DNA from: Anaerolineae bacterium
GTDB lineage: Bacteria; Chloroflexota; Anaerolineae; Aggregatilineales; Phototrophicaceae
Length of the DNA stretch: 64,000 bases
Direction: 5' to 3'
NCBI GenBank assembly: GCA_023382675.1
Contig: JAHDWN010000019.1
Span: 1 to 64,000, forward strand
How positions within the stretch are numbered: the first letter of the stretch is position 1; each line of letters starts with the position of its first letter. The position numbers were made by a program, and so were the translations under genes. A model generated the notes under the pieces. It had not been told where the DNA came from. It saw nothing but the letters and a program-made list of their open reading frames with translations, and did not search any database. Below are positions 1 to 9,037 of the stretch, in pieces.

Positions 1-27
1 AATGCCAAACGCGGTGTACAAAGATAG

Positions 28-53
28 TGCCCGCCGCTGTTACACGGCGGGCA
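28..53. terminator. Stem-loop, possible terminator of a gene outside the window
   Basis: A perfect 9-bp GC-rich stem (28-36 with 45-53) encloses an 8-nt loop. No clear T-tract follows on either strand, so it is a hairpin of terminator type rather than a proven intrinsic terminator. Confidence 0.35.
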
Positions 54-193
54 TTCGTCGTCAGTCACACACGTGATCGGAGATTGTGTGGGTACCAAAG
101 AGGATTACCAGAAGTAATCCAATAGAACGAACATGATTTGAAGAGTGGCCCGCCTCGCCCACCTTGAGAATATGTGACAACCGGCTGAGATAG

Positions 194-598
194 TCATTTC
201 AGCGCCAGATCATCTGGAATATAGAGTCGCAGAGGCAAACGTTTACCCATTTGGTTCGCGATAACGATAATGAGTACTTTGCTGTTTCTGATGCCATATT
301 TGCATCTGAAGGAATAGAGGTTGTGCGAATTCCTGTAGACGCCCCGCGGGCAAACGCGTACGCCGAGCGCTGGATACGCTCCATGTGCGAAGAATACCTC
401 GACCAGCTGCTCATCTTTCACCAGGCGCATTTGAAGTATGTGCTGCGTGAGTATGGATACTACTTCAACACCATCCGACCGCATCAGGGAATTGCCCAGA
501 AGTTCCCTGATCGGCCGGTGGTTGTGTCAACCAGTTTACCGGTAAAACGAAGCGATATCCGCGGTGGCGGCCTTCACAATCACTATGGTTCCGCTTGA
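194..598 (+). pseudogene. Truncated IS-type integrase/transposase remnant (rve core)
   Basis: The reading frame encodes the C-terminal part of a DDE integrase of the IS3/IS481-like kind. Visible landmarks are VRDND, which supplies the second catalytic Asp, APRANAYAERW, which supplies the catalytic Glu, and NTIRPHQGI near the end. The only start that can be assigned is TTG at 251. Family-like residues continue upstream of it in the same frame (IIWNIESQRQTFTHL) back to a stop codon at 191-193. The N-terminal helix-turn-helix and first catalytic Asp are therefore missing and the element is a 5'-truncated relic. The C-terminus looks complete. No terminal inverted repeats or partner orfA were found. 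It marks past insertion activity at the edge of the accessory locus. Confidence 0.75.
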
Positions 599-753
599 GC
601 AAGGAATGACAGCACTGATACGATTTTCGCTACTACTGGCATAGCCGAGCAGTGCGATGCCCACGCGTGAATTGTTGAAGTAGCGTTACTCCTTCTGCGG
701 TTCCTCGACTGAGTCGGGCTGCGACAGCCAGCGGAGTCGTATGCATGTTGAGA

Positions 754-1392
754 TTACTGCGCGCCGACTAATTCTCGCACCTTTCGCACAGCGCTCGATG
801 CGTCCGGCGCATAACCATCTGCGCCGATATGATCGGCATAGGCCTGATTGACCGGAGCCCCGCCGATGATTATTCGCGTGCTTTCGCGAAGCCCGGCTTG
901 TTGGATAGCCTCCACAACATTTTTCATATTGGGCATTGTCGTCGTCAGTAGTGCAGAGAGCGCGACGACCTGCGCCCCTTCGCGTACGGCATCGACAAAC
1001 CTATCGGGTGGCACGTCAATGCCAAGGTCCATGATCTCAAAACCAGAACCTTCCAGCATCATTGCGACCAGTTTTTTGCCGATGTCGTGCAGATCGCCTT
1101 TGACAGTGCCAATCGCAACTTTGGCGACCGGTTTGACACCCTGCTCGACCAGGTGAGGCTTGAGGACGTTCAACGCCTTGTCCATTGCGCGGGCGGCGAT
1201 CAGCATTTCCGGCACAAAGGCGATGCCTTCTTCAAACAGTTCACCAACGCGCTGCATAGCGCTGATCAAACCCTGGTGGAGAATGATCTCGGCTGATTCT
1301 CCGGCGTCGAGTGCCTGCTGGACTTTTTCGACGACAACTGCCGCCTGACCCTGGATGACTGCCTCACGGATTGCTTCAATAATCGGGGACAT
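754..1392 (-). CDS. Stand-alone corrinoid (methyl-carrier) protein, MtaC/MtbC-like
   Basis: This 212-residue protein has the length and two-domain layout of methyltransferase corrinoid proteins: an N-terminal helical B12-binding cap (about 1-88) and a Rossmann-like cobalamin domain (about 90-212). The DLHDIG signature at residues 100-105 contains His102, the expected lower axial ligand of cobalt. SALLTTT and GGAPV further on match the loops that hold the nucleotide tail. In this family the protein accepts a methyl group from a substrate-specific methyltransferase and hands it to a second one. GAGGAAG lies 5 nt before the ATG. It follows the regulator gene by 46 bp on the same strand and is probably co-transcribed. 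It is the only corrinoid protein in the window, so it is the likely shared carrier for the five URO-D-type proteins of the locus. Confidence 0.9.
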   Translation of the reverse strand: MSPIIEAIREAVIQGQAAVVVEKVQQALDAGESAEIILHQGLISAMQRVGELFEEGIAFVPEMLIAARAMDKALNVLKPHLVEQGVKPVAKVAIGTVKGDLHDIGKKLVAMMLEGSGFEIMDLGIDVPPDRFVDAVREGAQVVALSALLTTTMPNMKNVVEAIQQAGLRESTRIIIGGAPVNQAYADHIGADGYAPDASSAVRKVRELVGAQ

Positions 1393-1438
1393 AATGCTTC
1401 CTCACGCGGATGGAATTAAGAGCAAACGCAATTCATAG

Positions 1439-2563
1439 CTATAGCATTATCGACTCAACGGCGAGATCTTCCCGCGCGACCTCCAGGCAAGACCTACGCA
1501 CAAGCATAGATGCGGGGAGCGCGATCTGCTCGAAACCTGTGCGTTTGCCGTGTATGCGCCGCAGCAGCAGTTCGGCAGCGTTTCGACCTATTTCGTGGAA
1601 TGGCTGCCCCATGGTGGTCAGCGGCGGGTCGAGGTGCGCCGAAACATCGAGATCGTCAAAACCCAACACCGACAGATTGCCGGGGATCGACATACCCAGG
1701 CTTGCCGCCGCCCGATAAAGCGCGATGGCGATCTGATCATTGGCGGCGAACACGGCGGTTGGGCGATCGGGGCCGCTGATAAACTCGTGCAGCGGTGTGT
1801 CGTCGATTAGCGGATACCCCCCGTCGACACGGCAAATAAGCCTGTCTTCCAGGAGCAATCCGCGTTCTGCCAACGCCTGGCAGTAGCCCAGGTAACGATG
1901 CTCCATGCTCACGGCAGGTGAAAGCCAGGTAGCGAAGCCAACCCGCTCATGTCCTAAATTGAGCAGGTAGTGTGTACCACGAATCGCACCGCCGAAGTGA
2001 TCGGTCATGACGTAATCGGTGGAGAGGTTGCGCAGATAGCGATCGATCAGAACGATAGGAAAACGCGCGTTATTAAGATCCTCGATCAGCGCGAAGTGCT
2101 CTGAGTTGATTGGGTAAAGCGCAATACCCGCCACTTTTTCGTCAATCAGTTTGCGGATCACCCGTTCCTGCTGCTGAAGATCGTTGTTGACGTGGTTAAA
2201 AATCACGGAATAGTTAGCCTGTTCCGCGACTTGTTGGAAGCCGACCAGAATTGTGGGTACGGACGAGTCGCGAAGGTAGGGAACGATAAAGGCAAGGCGT
2301 TGCGAACGGTTGGCACTGAATTCATTCCACAGGACGAACGTTCCGCGTCCTTGTTCGCGACTCAGGTAACCTTCTGCTTCCAGACTCGCCAATGCTTGCC
2401 GCACCGTGCCGCGCGCGACATCAAATTCGGCGCACAACACTTTTTCCGGCGGGATACTGCTGCCATTGGGCCAGGTTCCATTATGGATGCGCTTTTTGAG
2501 AACAGCTGCGACCTGGATGTGCAGGTGTGGTGCGTCGGGGTTGCGATCAAGAACAATTGACAT
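1439..2563 (-). CDS. GntR-LacI chimeric transcriptional regulator (AraR-like)
   Basis: The 374-residue product joins an N-terminal GntR-type winged helix (about 1-70; [21 protein letters not shown] recognition region) to a LacI/GalR-type periplasmic-binding-protein fold effector domain (about 75-370; [12 protein letters not shown] and GFDDLD blocks). This architecture is that of AraR, a sugar-responsive repressor. The start was set at the ATG at 2563, which has GGAG 4-5 nt upstream; an in-frame TTG at 2581 lacks a ribosome-binding site. It sits between the GH38 gene and the corrinoid-protein gene. An operator-like sequence lies in its own promoter region (2639-2650) and related sequences precede the sugar-binding-protein genes, so it probably autoregulates and represses the locus until a sugar ligand binds. 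The ligand is unknown. Confidence 0.88.
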   Translation of the reverse strand: MSIVLDRNPDAPHLHIQVAAVLKKRIHNGTWPNGSSIPPEKVLCAEFDVARGTVRQALASLEAEGYLSREQGRGTFVLWNEFSANRSQRLAFIVPYLRDSSVPTILVGFQQVAEQANYSVIFNHVNNDLQQQERVIRKLIDEKVAGIALYPINSEHFALIEDLNNARFPIVLIDRYLRNLSTDYVMTDHFGGAIRGTHYLLNLGHERVGFATWLSPAVSMEHRYLGYCQALAERGLLLEDRLICRVDGGYPLIDDTPLHEFISGPDRPTAVFAANDQIAIALYRAAASLGMSIPGNLSVLGFDDLDVSAHLDPPLTTMGQPFHEIGRNAAELLLRRIHGKRTGFEQIALPASMLVRRSCLEVAREDLAVESIML

Positions 2564-2638
2564 AGAACTCCAAATGTACAACTCAGCTCAGAAAGGTATA
2601 TACGTATCAACTCTACATGATGTCAAAACCTCTGTCAA

Positions 2639-2650
2639 ATGTCTAGTCAT
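2639..2650. promoter_or_regulatory. Operator-like motif upstream of the regulator gene
   Basis: On the minus strand it reads ATGACTAGACAT and fits the pattern WTGWNTAGACAW shared with the sites at 5494 and 22366. It lies 10 bp downstream of a TATATA (2661-2666) that could be the -10 of the regulator's promoter; the -35 is poor. AraR-type proteins bind TTGT-N4-ACAA sequences, which makes an autoregulatory site plausible. Confidence 0.45.
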
Positions 2651-2732
2651 TCGTACGCGATATATAGATTGAAGCAAACATCATCCCCACCCAATTCCAA
2701 AACCTGTAGGGATGACGCACGTCTCCCTATTA

Positions 2733-5435
2733 TTACAGTGCAGGCAGCAAACGCAACGTGAAAACTTCGCCGCTGCGCACAACTGCCGGTATGCGCCCAT
2801 CTGTGACTGCCAAGGTTTCTAATACAGTTTCGTCTAGCCGAATACGTTCCACGAGTGCTAGTGGCAGCCGGTAACGTATCATACCGCTGATCGTCTCGTC
2901 GGTCGGATTATAGCAGCGAACGATCAGTGCGTCGCCGCTGCGGTAGACGGCGCTCAGTATGAGCGCAGCCGGCTCAACCTCAATCACGCTCAGCGTCGGC
3001 GGCAAATGCCCACCTCGCGACCAGGCTATCTTTTTCACCAGCGCAGGATCGTCGCGGGTGATATTCATCTCGCTTAGTTCCAGCCCGGGATGCGTGTCGG
3101 CGCGACGCGCCAGGATAGGAGCGCTGTAGTTATAAGCAATCTGATAGACGTGTCGCCAATCCCCTGAGTGCGGCAAGATAGCGTATTCATAGGTGTATTC
3201 ACGTATGCACTGCGCCCCTGGCGTGGGGACGAGCGGTCCCGCCGCGATCCGCCGAACCCAGAGATCATCACGCGAGAGCCAACCGATGCTGCGCAGCAGT
3301 GTTAGTGCAATCGTGCCGTCTTCATAGACTTCCACCGAGGGCAACCCACGATTCATGACCGCCAGTCCACGCTCGCCACCGCTCAGATCGGTGAAGGCGC
3401 GCTGATGCATAAGCGGCGTTGGGTCTTCCACCCAGCCTGCCGAGTCCGGCAGTTGAAGATCTCGATCTGCGACCATGAACGACGCATCAACATGTGCCTG
3501 TGCCGTACGGATGCCACTGGGAAACCGGGCGGTCAGCTTATGATCGTGAGCGTGATTGACGATGTGCGTTGTGATGTACACGCCTGGCTGGCCCGCGTAG
3601 ACATGCGCTTCTATAGTGATCGGCATCTCGACCAGATCGGCACTGCGCTGTTGACGGTCGTCGTTCAGGCGGGCAGGCAAGTGCAGTGTGTGATTGATGC
3701 GGAACGCAGCGCGGCAGGGGCCAGTTTCGATGCGCGTGATCTCTGCCGCCGCTCCGGCGGTCGTGAACGGCTGGTCGCCCTTGAGTGGACAGAAGGTGTA
3801 CTCGTCGCCTGCGTCAGCAACGTCGTAAAGATGACCGAGTCCGGAATACGTCTGCCCGGAGACTTTGTCAGTGATCGTCAGCCCGCCGTCGTCGGCGATT
3901 TCGAGCCTAAGAAATGCGTTTTCTGCGGTGCGTTCGCCCACGATGAGATCACCGCTAATCGGTTCGCCGGTGCGCGGCTGTATATAGAGACACGTATAGC
4001 CGCACGATGGCAACTGCGTTGGGAACATCACGCGGACGCGCCGCTTACGGTTAGGCTTGAGTACCTCCATCCAGAACAACTGCTCATCGCTGATGACCTG
4101 GTGGGGGACGACCTCGCCCGCTGTGTTGACGACCTGGAATGAATTGGCGGTCGTGTCATCATACTCGAAGTCGATTTCGGCTTCGACGATTTCCTGCCGC
4201 GCCCAGCCAAGTGGATTGTAGGCGATGACGGGAACGCCTGGATGAGCGGTGAAATCAACCTCGACGGCGAGGCGGCGCAGGCTGTCGCGCACCAGCGCAT
4301 CCCCGATCTGGCGCGACTGGCTGAAGCGGTAGTCCATTTCATGATGTACTTCGTCGATACCGCTGCCGTAGATGTCATCGTGTGGGTGGTTGAGCAGCAG
4401 CCAGTGCCACGCCAGATCGACCAAATCAGGCACTCCTGGCGGAACGTCCGCGCTCGCCAACCAGGAAAAAGCCGTTAACGGTTCGACATAGCGTTCGAGC
4501 AGTATCTCACCAGCGTGATTGGCTTGCTTGAGATGGATGCGCGTCGAATAGACACCCTGCAAAATCTCTGAATAGCGCCCCCAGCGGAATTCGCCGCTGA
4601 AAGTGGGCAGCGCTTTGTCCGCTGCACGGACCTGTGCCAGATGGTCGGCGAGCGTGCCCTGACGAATTTCGACGTCGTCGATCTGCTCGTTTGCAAACGC
4701 GATGATCGTCGGGACGCGAGGCTCGGCTTCAGCATGATCGATGCCGTTCATGAGCAGGAGCGCGGACGTGTTTGCCATAGGCGTGAGTTTGTTGATGGCG
4801 CGTTCGATCTTGTCCAGTGCCAACTCCATATCGAAGGTCATCTGAGAGGTATCGCCCCAGTGGATGCCGTAGCCGAGATTGGTAACGTTGTGGTAGCCCC
4901 ATGGCATCAAAATGGCAGTGACAGCTGAACCATCCGGTGCCTGCCACATGAACTCCGTGCCCAGTTGGTCGCCCTCCGCGCCGATGCCGCGCCAGAAGAA
5001 AGCGTTATCGATGCCAAAACCGCGCAAAATCTGCGGTAACTGGGCGATGTGCCCGAAACCATCCGGCACGTAGCCGATTTTGACCACGCCGCCATAGTCC
5101 TCGCCCATGCGATGCCCCAGGCGCAGGTTGCGAATGAGCGACTCCGGGCTGACGAGAAATTCATCCGCCAGCACGAACCATGGGCCCACCTGAATACGCC
5201 CGGAGCGGCAGTATTCCCGCAGTGTCGCCGCTCGGCCAGGGCGCACCTCCAGGTAGTCTTCGATAACGCTCATCTGCCCGTCAAGCATGAAGCAGCGAAA
5301 ATCCGGATTCGTGTCGAGGATATCGAGTAATTTGTCGACCAACTGTACCAAACGGACGCGAAATTCTTGAAAGGTACAGTACCATGCGCGATCCCAGTGT
5401 GTGTGACTGACCAGCGTAGCATGAAGATCAACCAT
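2733..5435 (-). CDS. Glycoside hydrolase family 38 alpha-mannosidase
   Basis: The 900-residue protein has the usual length and order of bacterial GH38 enzymes: N-terminal catalytic barrel, helical middle domain, C-terminal beta-sandwiches. SHTHWDRAWY (10-19) supplies the zinc-binding His13 and Asp15. PDGFGHIAQLPQIL carries Asp125, the expected nucleophile and zinc ligand. LNHPHDDIYG carries a further probable ligand His. No signal peptide is present, so it acts in the cytoplasm on imported oligosaccharides, releasing alpha-linked mannose or a related sugar. GAGGCAG stands a few bases before the ATG. It is divergent from the sugar-binding-protein gene at 5565, with an operator-like motif between them. 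The exact linkage specificity cannot be read from the sequence. Confidence 0.92.
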   Translation of the reverse strand: MVDLHATLVSHTHWDRAWYCTFQEFRVRLVQLVDKLLDILDTNPDFRCFMLDGQMSVIEDYLEVRPGRAATLREYCRSGRIQVGPWFVLADEFLVSPESLIRNLRLGHRMGEDYGGVVKIGYVPDGFGHIAQLPQILRGFGIDNAFFWRGIGAEGDQLGTEFMWQAPDGSAVTAILMPWGYHNVTNLGYGIHWGDTSQMTFDMELALDKIERAINKLTPMANTSALLLMNGIDHAEAEPRVPTIIAFANEQIDDVEIRQGTLADHLAQVRAADKALPTFSGEFRWGRYSEILQGVYSTRIHLKQANHAGEILLERYVEPLTAFSWLASADVPPGVPDLVDLAWHWLLLNHPHDDIYGSGIDEVHHEMDYRFSQSRQIGDALVRDSLRRLAVEVDFTAHPGVPVIAYNPLGWARQEIVEAEIDFEYDDTTANSFQVVNTAGEVVPHQVISDEQLFWMEVLKPNRKRRVRVMFPTQLPSCGYTCLYIQPRTGEPISGDLIVGERTAENAFLRLEIADDGGLTITDKVSGQTYSGLGHLYDVADAGDEYTFCPLKGDQPFTTAGAAAEITRIETGPCRAAFRINHTLHLPARLNDDRQQRSADLVEMPITIEAHVYAGQPGVYITTHIVNHAHDHKLTARFPSGIRTAQAHVDASFMVADRDLQLPDSAGWVEDPTPLMHQRAFTDLSGGERGLAVMNRGLPSVEVYEDGTIALTLLRSIGWLSRDDLWVRRIAAGPLVPTPGAQCIREYTYEYAILPHSGDWRHVYQIAYNYSAPILARRADTHPGLELSEMNITRDDPALVKKIAWSRGGHLPPTLSVIEVEPAALILSAVYRSGDALIVRCYNPTDETISGMIRYRLPLALVERIRLDETVLETLAVTDGRIPAVVRSGEVFTLRLLPAL

Positions 5436-5454
5436 AATTTCTGCCTCTATCTGT

Positions 5455-5483
5455 TTGACAAAGGGATATGCTGACTATATATT
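5455..5483 (+). promoter_or_regulatory. Sigma-70-type promoter of the first sugar ABC operon
   Basis: A perfect -35 TTGACA (5455-5460) is followed after exactly 17 bp by TATATT (5478-5483), five of six bases of the -10 consensus. Transcription would begin near 5490 and enter the operator-like motif at 5494-5505 before the ATG at 5565. Confidence 0.65.
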
Positions 5484-5493
5484 TGTGATCAGG

Positions 5494-5505
5494 TTGTTTA
5501 GACAA
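5494..5505. promoter_or_regulatory. Operator-like motif TTGTTTAGACAA
   Basis: Near-palindrome of the AraR-type layout TTGT-N4-ACAA, lying 11 bp downstream of the -10 of the binding-protein promoter. It also overlaps a possible -35 (TTGTCT on the minus strand) for the divergent GH38 gene, so one bound repressor could silence both directions. Confidence 0.55.
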
Positions 5506-5564
5506 TATGATGATAACACACGCTGCTAAAATTACACCTCTATACTCCATGAAAGGAATTGGTT

Positions 5565-6887
5565 ATGAAAAAGGTTACTCACACACAGACTGTAGCGCGC
5601 GGAATGACGCGCCGCATGTTCCTCAAAGGGACGGCGGGCAGCATAGCGGCTGCACTGGCAGCGAACGTCCCCAACAACTTCTTGACCCAGGGCATGTTCG
5701 CTCCCAATCTGATCCGTCAGAACAATACGGTTGTTTTCGCCATTCAGGAGTTTGCTCAAGAAGCCATCCAGAGCGTGCTGCCGCAGTTCGAGGCGGACAC
5801 AGGCTTGACGGTTCAATTTGAGGGTGGCCCCGTCAGCGGCAACGACATGCTAACGCGCTACAGTCCGGCGTTTGCGTCTGGGACCAGCCCGGTTGACATG
5901 TTCAGCGACGCTGACGATAGTTCACCGACTTTTATGCGCGCCGGTTGGGTGATGCCGCTGGATGAAATCATCCCGCAGGAGACCTGGGACGACTTCCCGC
6001 CGAGCATGCAGGATCACATTCGGGGCTTCCTCAGCATCGATGATGTGCCCTACCGCATCCCGCATGAATTCGCTGTTGGCTATTTCTTCAACCGTCAGGA
6101 TTGGCTGAGCGAACGCGGCTTGTCTGTACCCACGACCTGGGAAGAGATGGTCGAGGTTGGTAAAGAAGTTACGGACGCGGAAAATGGCGTCTGGGCGACG
6201 ACCGATGGCTTGATCAAACCGGCGCTCCTGTATGTCTACGTCGCGTATCTGACTGCGCAGGCAGGCGGCAAAGTCTTCGAGTTCGATGAGGGCACGGCAG
6301 AGGCGTTGCAATTCCTGTACGACATGATCCACACGCACAAGATCTTCCCAGAAGAGGCGCTCAACCAGGATTACACGGCGCAGAACAATCTGTACATGGG
6401 CGATAAAGTCTGGTTCATGCGCCAGTGGCCCTTCTTCCAGGGTGTCGCCGAGGACAATGAGGACTGGTACGCGCCGGAAAAGATGGTTATCAGCCTGCCT
6501 CCGGCGGGTCCTGCGGGCAGCAAGAGCTGGATCGGTGGCTGGGGATTCTCGGTCCCGACGTATGCGCCCAATCCAGACGGTGCAAGAGAGCTGATCCGCT
6601 ACCTAACCTCGAAAGAAGTCGCGCCGGAACTGGCGAAGCAGCAGGGTTTCTTGCTCACGCCGCGTTACTCGATTCTGGAGGCGCTGGCGGACAGCGGGGA
6701 TGAACTGATCGCCGCGATGGGTATGTATGCGGATAATGACGTGTTCGCCCCGCGTGCCTTCCACCCACGTGTGGCGGAAGCGCAGACAGTCGTTGATGAC
6801 ATGGCATCGCTGTTCTTGACCAACCAGGCGAGCCTGTCAGAGGTCTTGGAACAGGGCAAGCAGTTGATCGCCGCCCTGGATCAGTAG
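5565..6887 (+). CDS. Sugar ABC transporter substrate-binding protein, Tat-exported
   Basis: The 440-residue product is an extracellular-solute-binding protein of the MalE/UgpB class. The N-terminus has a twin-arginine signal, TRRMFLKG with Arg16-Arg17, followed by an alanine-rich hydrophobic stretch. Export in a folded state is therefore expected, as for many Chloroflexota sugar-binding proteins. The ATG at 5565 was chosen because AAAGGA stands 7 nt upstream; the alternative TTG at 5559 has no site. The mature part shows the usual cluster domain, including PVDMFSDADDSS and WIGGWGFSVP. It heads an operon with two permeases and a diiron protein. A hairpin in the 269-bp gap behind it could stabilise its mRNA and raise its yield over the permeases. 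Confidence 0.9.
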   Translation: MKKVTHTQTVARGMTRRMFLKGTAGSIAAALAANVPNNFLTQGMFAPNLIRQNNTVVFAIQEFAQEAIQSVLPQFEADTGLTVQFEGGPVSGNDMLTRYSPAFASGTSPVDMFSDADDSSPTFMRAGWVMPLDEIIPQETWDDFPPSMQDHIRGFLSIDDVPYRIPHEFAVGYFFNRQDWLSERGLSVPTTWEEMVEVGKEVTDAENGVWATTDGLIKPALLYVYVAYLTAQAGGKVFEFDEGTAEALQFLYDMIHTHKIFPEEALNQDYTAQNNLYMGDKVWFMRQWPFFQGVAEDNEDWYAPEKMVISLPPAGPAGSKSWIGGWGFSVPTYAPNPDGARELIRYLTSKEVAPELAKQQGFLLTPRYSILEALADSGDELIAAMGMYADNDVFAPRAFHPRVAEAQTVVDDMASLFLTNQASLSEVLEQGKQLIAALDQ

Positions 6888-6903
6888 ACAGAGTCGGTCT
6901 TAC

Positions 6904-6976
6904 CTTATCCCTCAACCCCCTCTCCGATCTGGAGAGGGGGAGCCAGGCGCCATGCGAGCGGGCAGCGAGGGATAAG
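6904..6976. repeat. Nested inverted repeat of the CCCCCTCTCC...GGAGAGGGGG type
   Basis: A perfect 10-bp stem (6916-6925 with 6931-6940, loop GATCT) sits inside an outer 10-bp pair (CTTATCCCTC at 6904-6913 with GAGGGATAAG at 6967-6976). C-rich hairpins of this look are dispersed through many Chloroflexota genomes. Here it lies inside an ABC operon, between the binding-protein and permease genes, where it may act as an mRNA 3' stabiliser or attenuator. Confidence 0.65.
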
Positions 6977-7156
6977 CATTCGCAAATGCAGGCGCGGATA
7001 CCCCGCCGGGTGTCCGCACAATGTGTTCGCTATCGGGCATGCCACGGCATGTCCGCGAGGTTTACTGCGCATTCTGGATGCACCTGCTTTGAGGCACGTG
7101 TTATGGCACGCCAAGAAATGTACAATCAGCGGTAAAGAGAGTCTGAAAAATCGTTT

Positions 7157-8086
7157 ATGTCTGCTCGACCCCATGCTGACCGCCGTCCTAACCTATTCGC
7201 CCGGCTGAGTTTGCGACAGCGTTTTTATGTGATTGCTATCTTGCTGCTGCTGCCGGCGGTAGGTCTGCGTGTCTTCACTGCATTTTATCCGTTCTTGCAG
7301 ACGGCATATCTCAGTTTCCATCGCTATAACCCGGCGTTTGATCACGGTGGGCCCGTGTTTGTTGGCCTGGGAAATTTTCAGCGCATGAGCGCGGACCCGG
7401 TCGTGCAGGCGAGCATCAGTTTCACATTGGTGTTCGTGCTGGGCGCGACCTTTTTTCAACTCGCGCTGGGGCTGGCGGTGGCGCATCTGCTTAATGCGGC
7501 GTTCCGGCTGCGCTTTCTTTCGCGTGCATTGGTATTAATCCCCTGGGCGATCCCAATGGCAGTGGCAGCGCTTGGCTTTCGCTGGATGTTCGATGATCAG
7601 TTCGGCATGATCCCTGACCTGCTGCGCAGTCTGGCGGGTGTAGAGATGCGCTGGCTGATCGACCCCAATAACGCCAAGCTAGCGGTGACATCGGTCGCGG
7701 TCTGGAAGAGTACACCGTTCGTAGCGCTGGTGCTGCTGGCTGGTTTGCAAGGCATCGGGCGTGATTTGTACGAGGCCGCGCGCGTCGATGGTGCGAACGC
7801 GTGGACGAGCCTGTTCTACATCACCATCCCAATGTTGCTACCGATTCTGATCACGACTGGTATGTTCATGATTGTCTGGCAACTTGCGGTCTTTGATCTG
7901 CCGTTTCTGATGACGGGCGGCGGACCCGGCTATTCCACCACAGTGATCGCGCAAAAGATCTATCTGGAAAGTAACTCGCTCAATTATGGCTACGCGGCAT
8001 CGATCAGTATGGCGCTGGTCGGCATTGTCGCTGTCGTCGGCGTGGTTGGGTTGTACCTGTTTCGCCGTTTTGACGTGTCGATGTAA
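7157..8086 (+). CDS. Sugar ABC transporter permease, MalF/UgpA type
   Basis: This 309-residue protein has about six transmembrane segments and the inner-membrane permease EAA loop (EAARVDGANAW...IPMLLP) that contacts the ATPase. A short cytoplasmic N-terminus precedes the first segment (FYVIAILLLLPAVGL), as in UgpA-like permeases. The ATG at 7157 has only a weak purine-rich upstream stretch. It follows the binding-protein gene at 5565 and is 11 bp from the second permease, so the three form one importer. No ATPase gene lies near; in this class a shared MsmX/UgpC-like ATPase encoded elsewhere is usual. Confidence 0.9.
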   Translation: MSARPHADRRPNLFARLSLRQRFYVIAILLLLPAVGLRVFTAFYPFLQTAYLSFHRYNPAFDHGGPVFVGLGNFQRMSADPVVQASISFTLVFVLGATFFQLALGLAVAHLLNAAFRLRFLSRALVLIPWAIPMAVAALGFRWMFDDQFGMIPDLLRSLAGVEMRWLIDPNNAKLAVTSVAVWKSTPFVALVLLAGLQGIGRDLYEAARVDGANAWTSLFYITIPMLLPILITTGMFMIVWQLAVFDLPFLMTGGGPGYSTTVIAQKIYLESNSLNYGYAASISMALVGIVAVVGVVGLYLFRRFDVSM

Positions 8087-8097
8087 GGGAGAGCCGG

Positions 8098-9000
8098 ATG
8101 TCAAGCCAGGCAGCCACACGCTCACAGATGTCGCCGCAAACACAGCCCGGATACCGATCAGCGTTGTTCGCACGCTATGGCGAGAGTATCCTCGTTTATG
8201 TCTGCTTCGCGCTGTTTGTCGTGGTGATCGGTCTGCCGTTCTATTTCATCTTCGTGTCATCGATCACGCCGTCAACCGAGTTGTTCAACGTGCCGCCCAC
8301 GTATTGGCCCAGCATCCCGACGCTGGACAACTACGCGCGCATGGTCGAGTCGATTCCGTTCCTGACCTACTTTCGCAACTCGGTGATCTTTGGCGTGGGT
8401 TCGTCGGCGGTCTCCGTGATCGCGGCGGGTATGGCGGCGTATGCCCTGGCACGTATCCGTTTTCCGGGCAGCAATATCATCTACCTCGCGCTCATTCTGT
8501 CCGTGGCGCTGCCGCAAATTGCCGTGCTCGTGCCGATGTTCCAGACGTTCAACACCTTCCGGCTGGTCAACACCCATCACGGCTTGATTATCATGATGAG
8601 CAGCCTGATGCTGCCGTTCACGATCATGACGCTGGTCTCATTCATCAAGCAGGTGCCAGCGGAGATTGAAGAAGCGGCTTACATCGACGGCGCGACAACG
8701 GTGCAGATCATCCTGCGTGTGCTGCTGCCACTGATCCGTCCGGCGCTGTTCACGATGTTCTTGATCAACTTCATCATCAGTTGGAACGAACTGCTCTATC
8801 CGCTGGTGTTTGCCCACAATGTTGATACCAAGACGCTGAGTGTCGGACTGACCGAACTGACCGATCCAGGCTCGACGTACACCAAACCCTGGGACATGAT
8901 GAGCGCGCTCAGCGTGTTCATGATTGTGCCTGTGCTGTTGATCATACTTTTCGGCCAGCGGATGATCATTTCCGGGCTGGCGCGTGGAGCGTTGAAATGA
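8098..9000 (+). CDS. Sugar ABC transporter permease, MalG/UgpE type
   Basis: The 300-residue product is the partner permease of the gene at 7157. It has six predicted membrane helices, the normal-length first extracytoplasmic loop (SSITPSTELFNVPPTYWPS...) and the EAA motif EEAAYIDGATTVQIILRVLLP. GGAGAG precedes the ATG at 8098 by about 5 nt. Its length is standard, which contrasts with the 655-residue MalG-type paralogue at 24898. The next gene in the same direction encodes a diiron protein only 37 bp away. Confidence 0.9.
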   Translation: MSSQAATRSQMSPQTQPGYRSALFARYGESILVYVCFALFVVVIGLPFYFIFVSSITPSTELFNVPPTYWPSIPTLDNYARMVESIPFLTYFRNSVIFGVGSSAVSVIAAGMAAYALARIRFPGSNIIYLALILSVALPQIAVLVPMFQTFNTFRLVNTHHGLIIMMSSLMLPFTIMTLVSFIKQVPAEIEEAAYIDGATTVQIILRVLLPLIRPALFTMFLINFIISWNELLYPLVFAHNVDTKTLSVGLTELTDPGSTYTKPWDMMSALSVFMIVPVLLIILFGQRMIISGLARGALK

Positions 9001-9037
9001 TTGCCTTGAGTTGAATGCGGTAATGTAAGCATGACGA

